Origin: Paracoccaceae bacterium
GTDB lineage: Bacteria; Pseudomonadota; Alphaproteobacteria; Rhodobacterales; Rhodobacteraceae
Length of the DNA stretch: 6,359 nt
Assembly (NCBI GenBank): GCA_016764835.1
Contig: JAESRD010000227.1
Location: 1 to 6,359, forward strand
Reading direction: 5' to 3'
Below the pieces are notes generated by a model. It saw only the letters and a program-made list of their open reading frames with translations. It made no database searches and was not told the origin of the DNA. This document shows, in pieces, positions 5,022 through 6,359 of the stretch (within the stretch, counting starts at the first letter, position 1; each line of letters begins with the position of its first letter). A program made the translations under genes and the position numbers.

Positions 5022-6359
5022 TTACTCAGATATGGTGACATCGCGGAAGTAAGGCACGTTCAGCGTTGAGCGCCAGAATCCCTGCACATCCGGTGACATC
5101 ATCATGTAATTATAGCGGTGATACATCGGCAAAATCACATGGGCGTTCATCAAAACAGCCTCTGCTTCGCGCATCATCGCCAGACCTTCAGCCTCATCAG
5201 ATGTGGCCTTTGCGGCATCAAGTGCGGCCTCAAACTCTGGGCTGTCCCATGCGGCAAGATTGTTGGGGCTATCGGGCAAGAACACGTCAAGGAAGGTCAT
5301 CGGATGTGGGTAATCAGCACCCCAGCCCATCTGTGCGATCTGATATTCGATCTGTTGCACTTCGGGGTAATAGACCTGCCATTCGGTTGCCTGAATGGTC
5401 ACATCGATATTCAGGTTTTCCTTCCACATCTGCTGGATCGCTTCGAGCAGTTTTTCAATCGGCGGTGATGTATAAGTGGCAAAGACAGTTTCGGGGAAAC
5501 CTTCACCGTTAGGATAGCCAGCTTCAGCCAGCAGCGCCGCGGCGGCTTCTGGCCGCGCATGGGCGTCTAAGCCGTAGCTATCTACACCGTCGCGGAAGTC
5601 TTCGCCCGCAATGGTTAGGCCGTAAGGCACAAGGCCAATGGCCGGTTTGTCGGCTGATTGCAGCACAAAATCGACAATGTCTTGCCGGTCAATCGCCATC
5701 GACAAAGCTTGGCGCACACGCACATCATCAAGCGGCGCTTGCCCTGGGTTAAAGAACGCGTAGGTGGTGCCAAGCGCTGGCACGATCATAAACGCGTCGC
5801 TTTCAGCCATAAGCCGGGGGATTTCTGGCGCAGGCACCGCTTCGATCCCGTCAACCTGCCCAGATTCCATTGCCGTCAGCGCCGTGGACTGATCAGGAAT
5901 AAGACGGAAGGTCAGCGTGTCGAGCGACACGGAATCAGCCTGAAAATATTCAGGGTTCTTCGCGAACACCACTGACTCGCCGAAATTGAACTCAGTCACA
6001 ACAAACGGGCCATTGCCGATGAAAGTTGCCGGGTCGCGGGTCCAGCCCTCTGGGTCGGCCTCAACCACATCTTGGCGCACTGGGAACCAATTGGTGTAGG
6101 TCAGTAGCTCCAACATATAGGGGATGCGGCTATTGAGCATAAAGATCAGCGTCATATCATCGGGCGCTGAAATGGCTACATCACCGGCGCCGCCAGCGGC
6201 ATAATGCTCTTCTGCGCCGTTGATCAGATAAAACATTGCCGGGTTCTTAGCTCCAGCAGCCGGGTCAAGCACCCGCATCCACGCATAAACAAAGTCCTGC
6301 GCGGTGACAGCTTGGCCGTCCGACCAGTTGGCAGCGCGCAAGGTGAATGTATAGGTCAA
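5022..6359 (-). CDS. Oligopeptide ABC transporter substrate-binding protein, OppA-like, family 5 (partial, N-terminus beyond right edge)
   Basis: C-terminal 446 codons including the TAA stop of a periplasmic peptide-binding protein. The frame is open to the window edge. Its first codon there (TTG, followed by TYTFTLR) is internal to the conserved fold, so roughly 80-100 N-terminal residues, including any signal peptide, are missing. OppA-type landmarks from the visible start are ANWSDGQAVTAQDFVYAW (10-27), GNGPFVVTEFNFGES (116-130), a SBP_bac_5-type segment LTFRLIPDQSTALTAMESGQ (about 149-168), and GWGADYPHPMTFLDVF (345-360), close to the OppA WGADYPDPMTFLD pattern. Near the end come ILPMYHRYNYMM and a final DVTISE. 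It is the first gene of the visible operon, separated by 94 nt from a second binding protein. Peptides are the likely ligand by family; exact specificity cannot be read. Confidence 0.95.
   Translation of the reverse strand: MTYTFTLRAANWSDGQAVTAQDFVYAWMRVLDPAAGAKNPAMFYLINGAEEHYAAGGAGDVAISAPDDMTLIFMLNSRIPYMLELLTYTNWFPVRQDVVEADPEGWTRDPATFIGNGPFVVTEFNFGESVVFAKNPEYFQADSVSLDTLTFRLIPDQSTALTAMESGQVDGIEAVPAPEIPRLMAESDAFMIVPALGTTYAFFNPGQAPLDDVRVRQALSMAIDRQDIVDFVLQSADKPAIGLVPYGLTIAGEDFRDGVDSYGLDAHARPEAAAALLAEAGYPNGEGFPETVFATYTSPPIEKLLEAIQQMWKENLNIDVTIQATEWQVYYPEVQQIEYQIAQMGWGADYPHPMTFLDVFLPDSPNNLAAWDSPEFEAALDAAKATSDEAEGLAMMREAEAVLMNAHVILPMYHRYNYMMMSPDVQGFWRSTLNVPYFRDVTISE

Noticed and set aside
4928..5041. 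38-codon N-terminal extension of the second binding protein to the ATG at 5041
   Set aside because: It would overlap the previous gene and place a polar segment before a clean signal peptide. The AGGAGAG site supports the ATG at 4927.
5066..5512. Plus-strand open frames opposite the OppA-like gene, and similar long plus-strand frames elsewhere such as 1457-1846 and 2917-3345
   Set aside because: They lie wholly or mostly antisense to well-supported genes, show no recognisable domains, and are expected by chance in GC-rich codon-biased DNA.

Overview
The window holds most of one ABC-type peptide/oligopeptide importer operon, entirely on the minus strand and read from right to left. The fairly GC-rich, gene-dense DNA and the protein sequences look alphaproteobacterial, and a marine Rhodobacteraceae (Roseobacter-like) bacterium is my best guess. 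This is inferred from style; no rRNA or marker gene is present. The window is cut inside a gene at both ends.

Order of transcription: (1) the C-terminal part of an OppA-like family 5 solute-binding protein (6359-5022, N-terminus beyond the right edge); (2) a 94-nt spacer with a GC-rich hairpin and a good Shine-Dalgarno; (3) a second, complete family 5 solute-binding protein with a signal peptide (4927-3335); (4) a structured spacer of about 200 nt, with a terminator-like hairpin plus T-rich tract followed by tandem 30-bp hairpin repeats; (5) a DppB/OppB-type permease (3132-2062); (6) a DppC/OppC-type permease (2065-1178); (7) a DppD/OppD-type ATPase (1181-321); (8) the first 108 residues of a DppF/OppF-type ATPase (324 to the left edge).

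The products should form one importer. Periplasmic binding protein(s) deliver ligand to a heterodimeric permease pore, which is driven by two different ATPase subunits. The last four genes are joined by three identical 4-nt ATGA start/stop overlaps, so translation is probably coupled and subunit stoichiometry fixed. The two binding-protein genes are instead set apart by structured spacers, which fits the usual need for excess binding protein over membrane complex.

The transporter genes are ordinary for their family. The most notable item is the spacer between the second binding protein and the first permease: a probable leaky terminator followed by four hairpins in exact 30-nt phase. Two copies are identical, and the diverged copies keep base pairing through compensatory changes. 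Two different binding proteins ahead of one permease/ATPase set, and an unusual Walker B/D-loop in the first ATPase, are secondary points. I found no tRNA, rRNA, CRISPR array, insertion sequence or clearly novel enzyme system, and no plus-strand gene I would defend.
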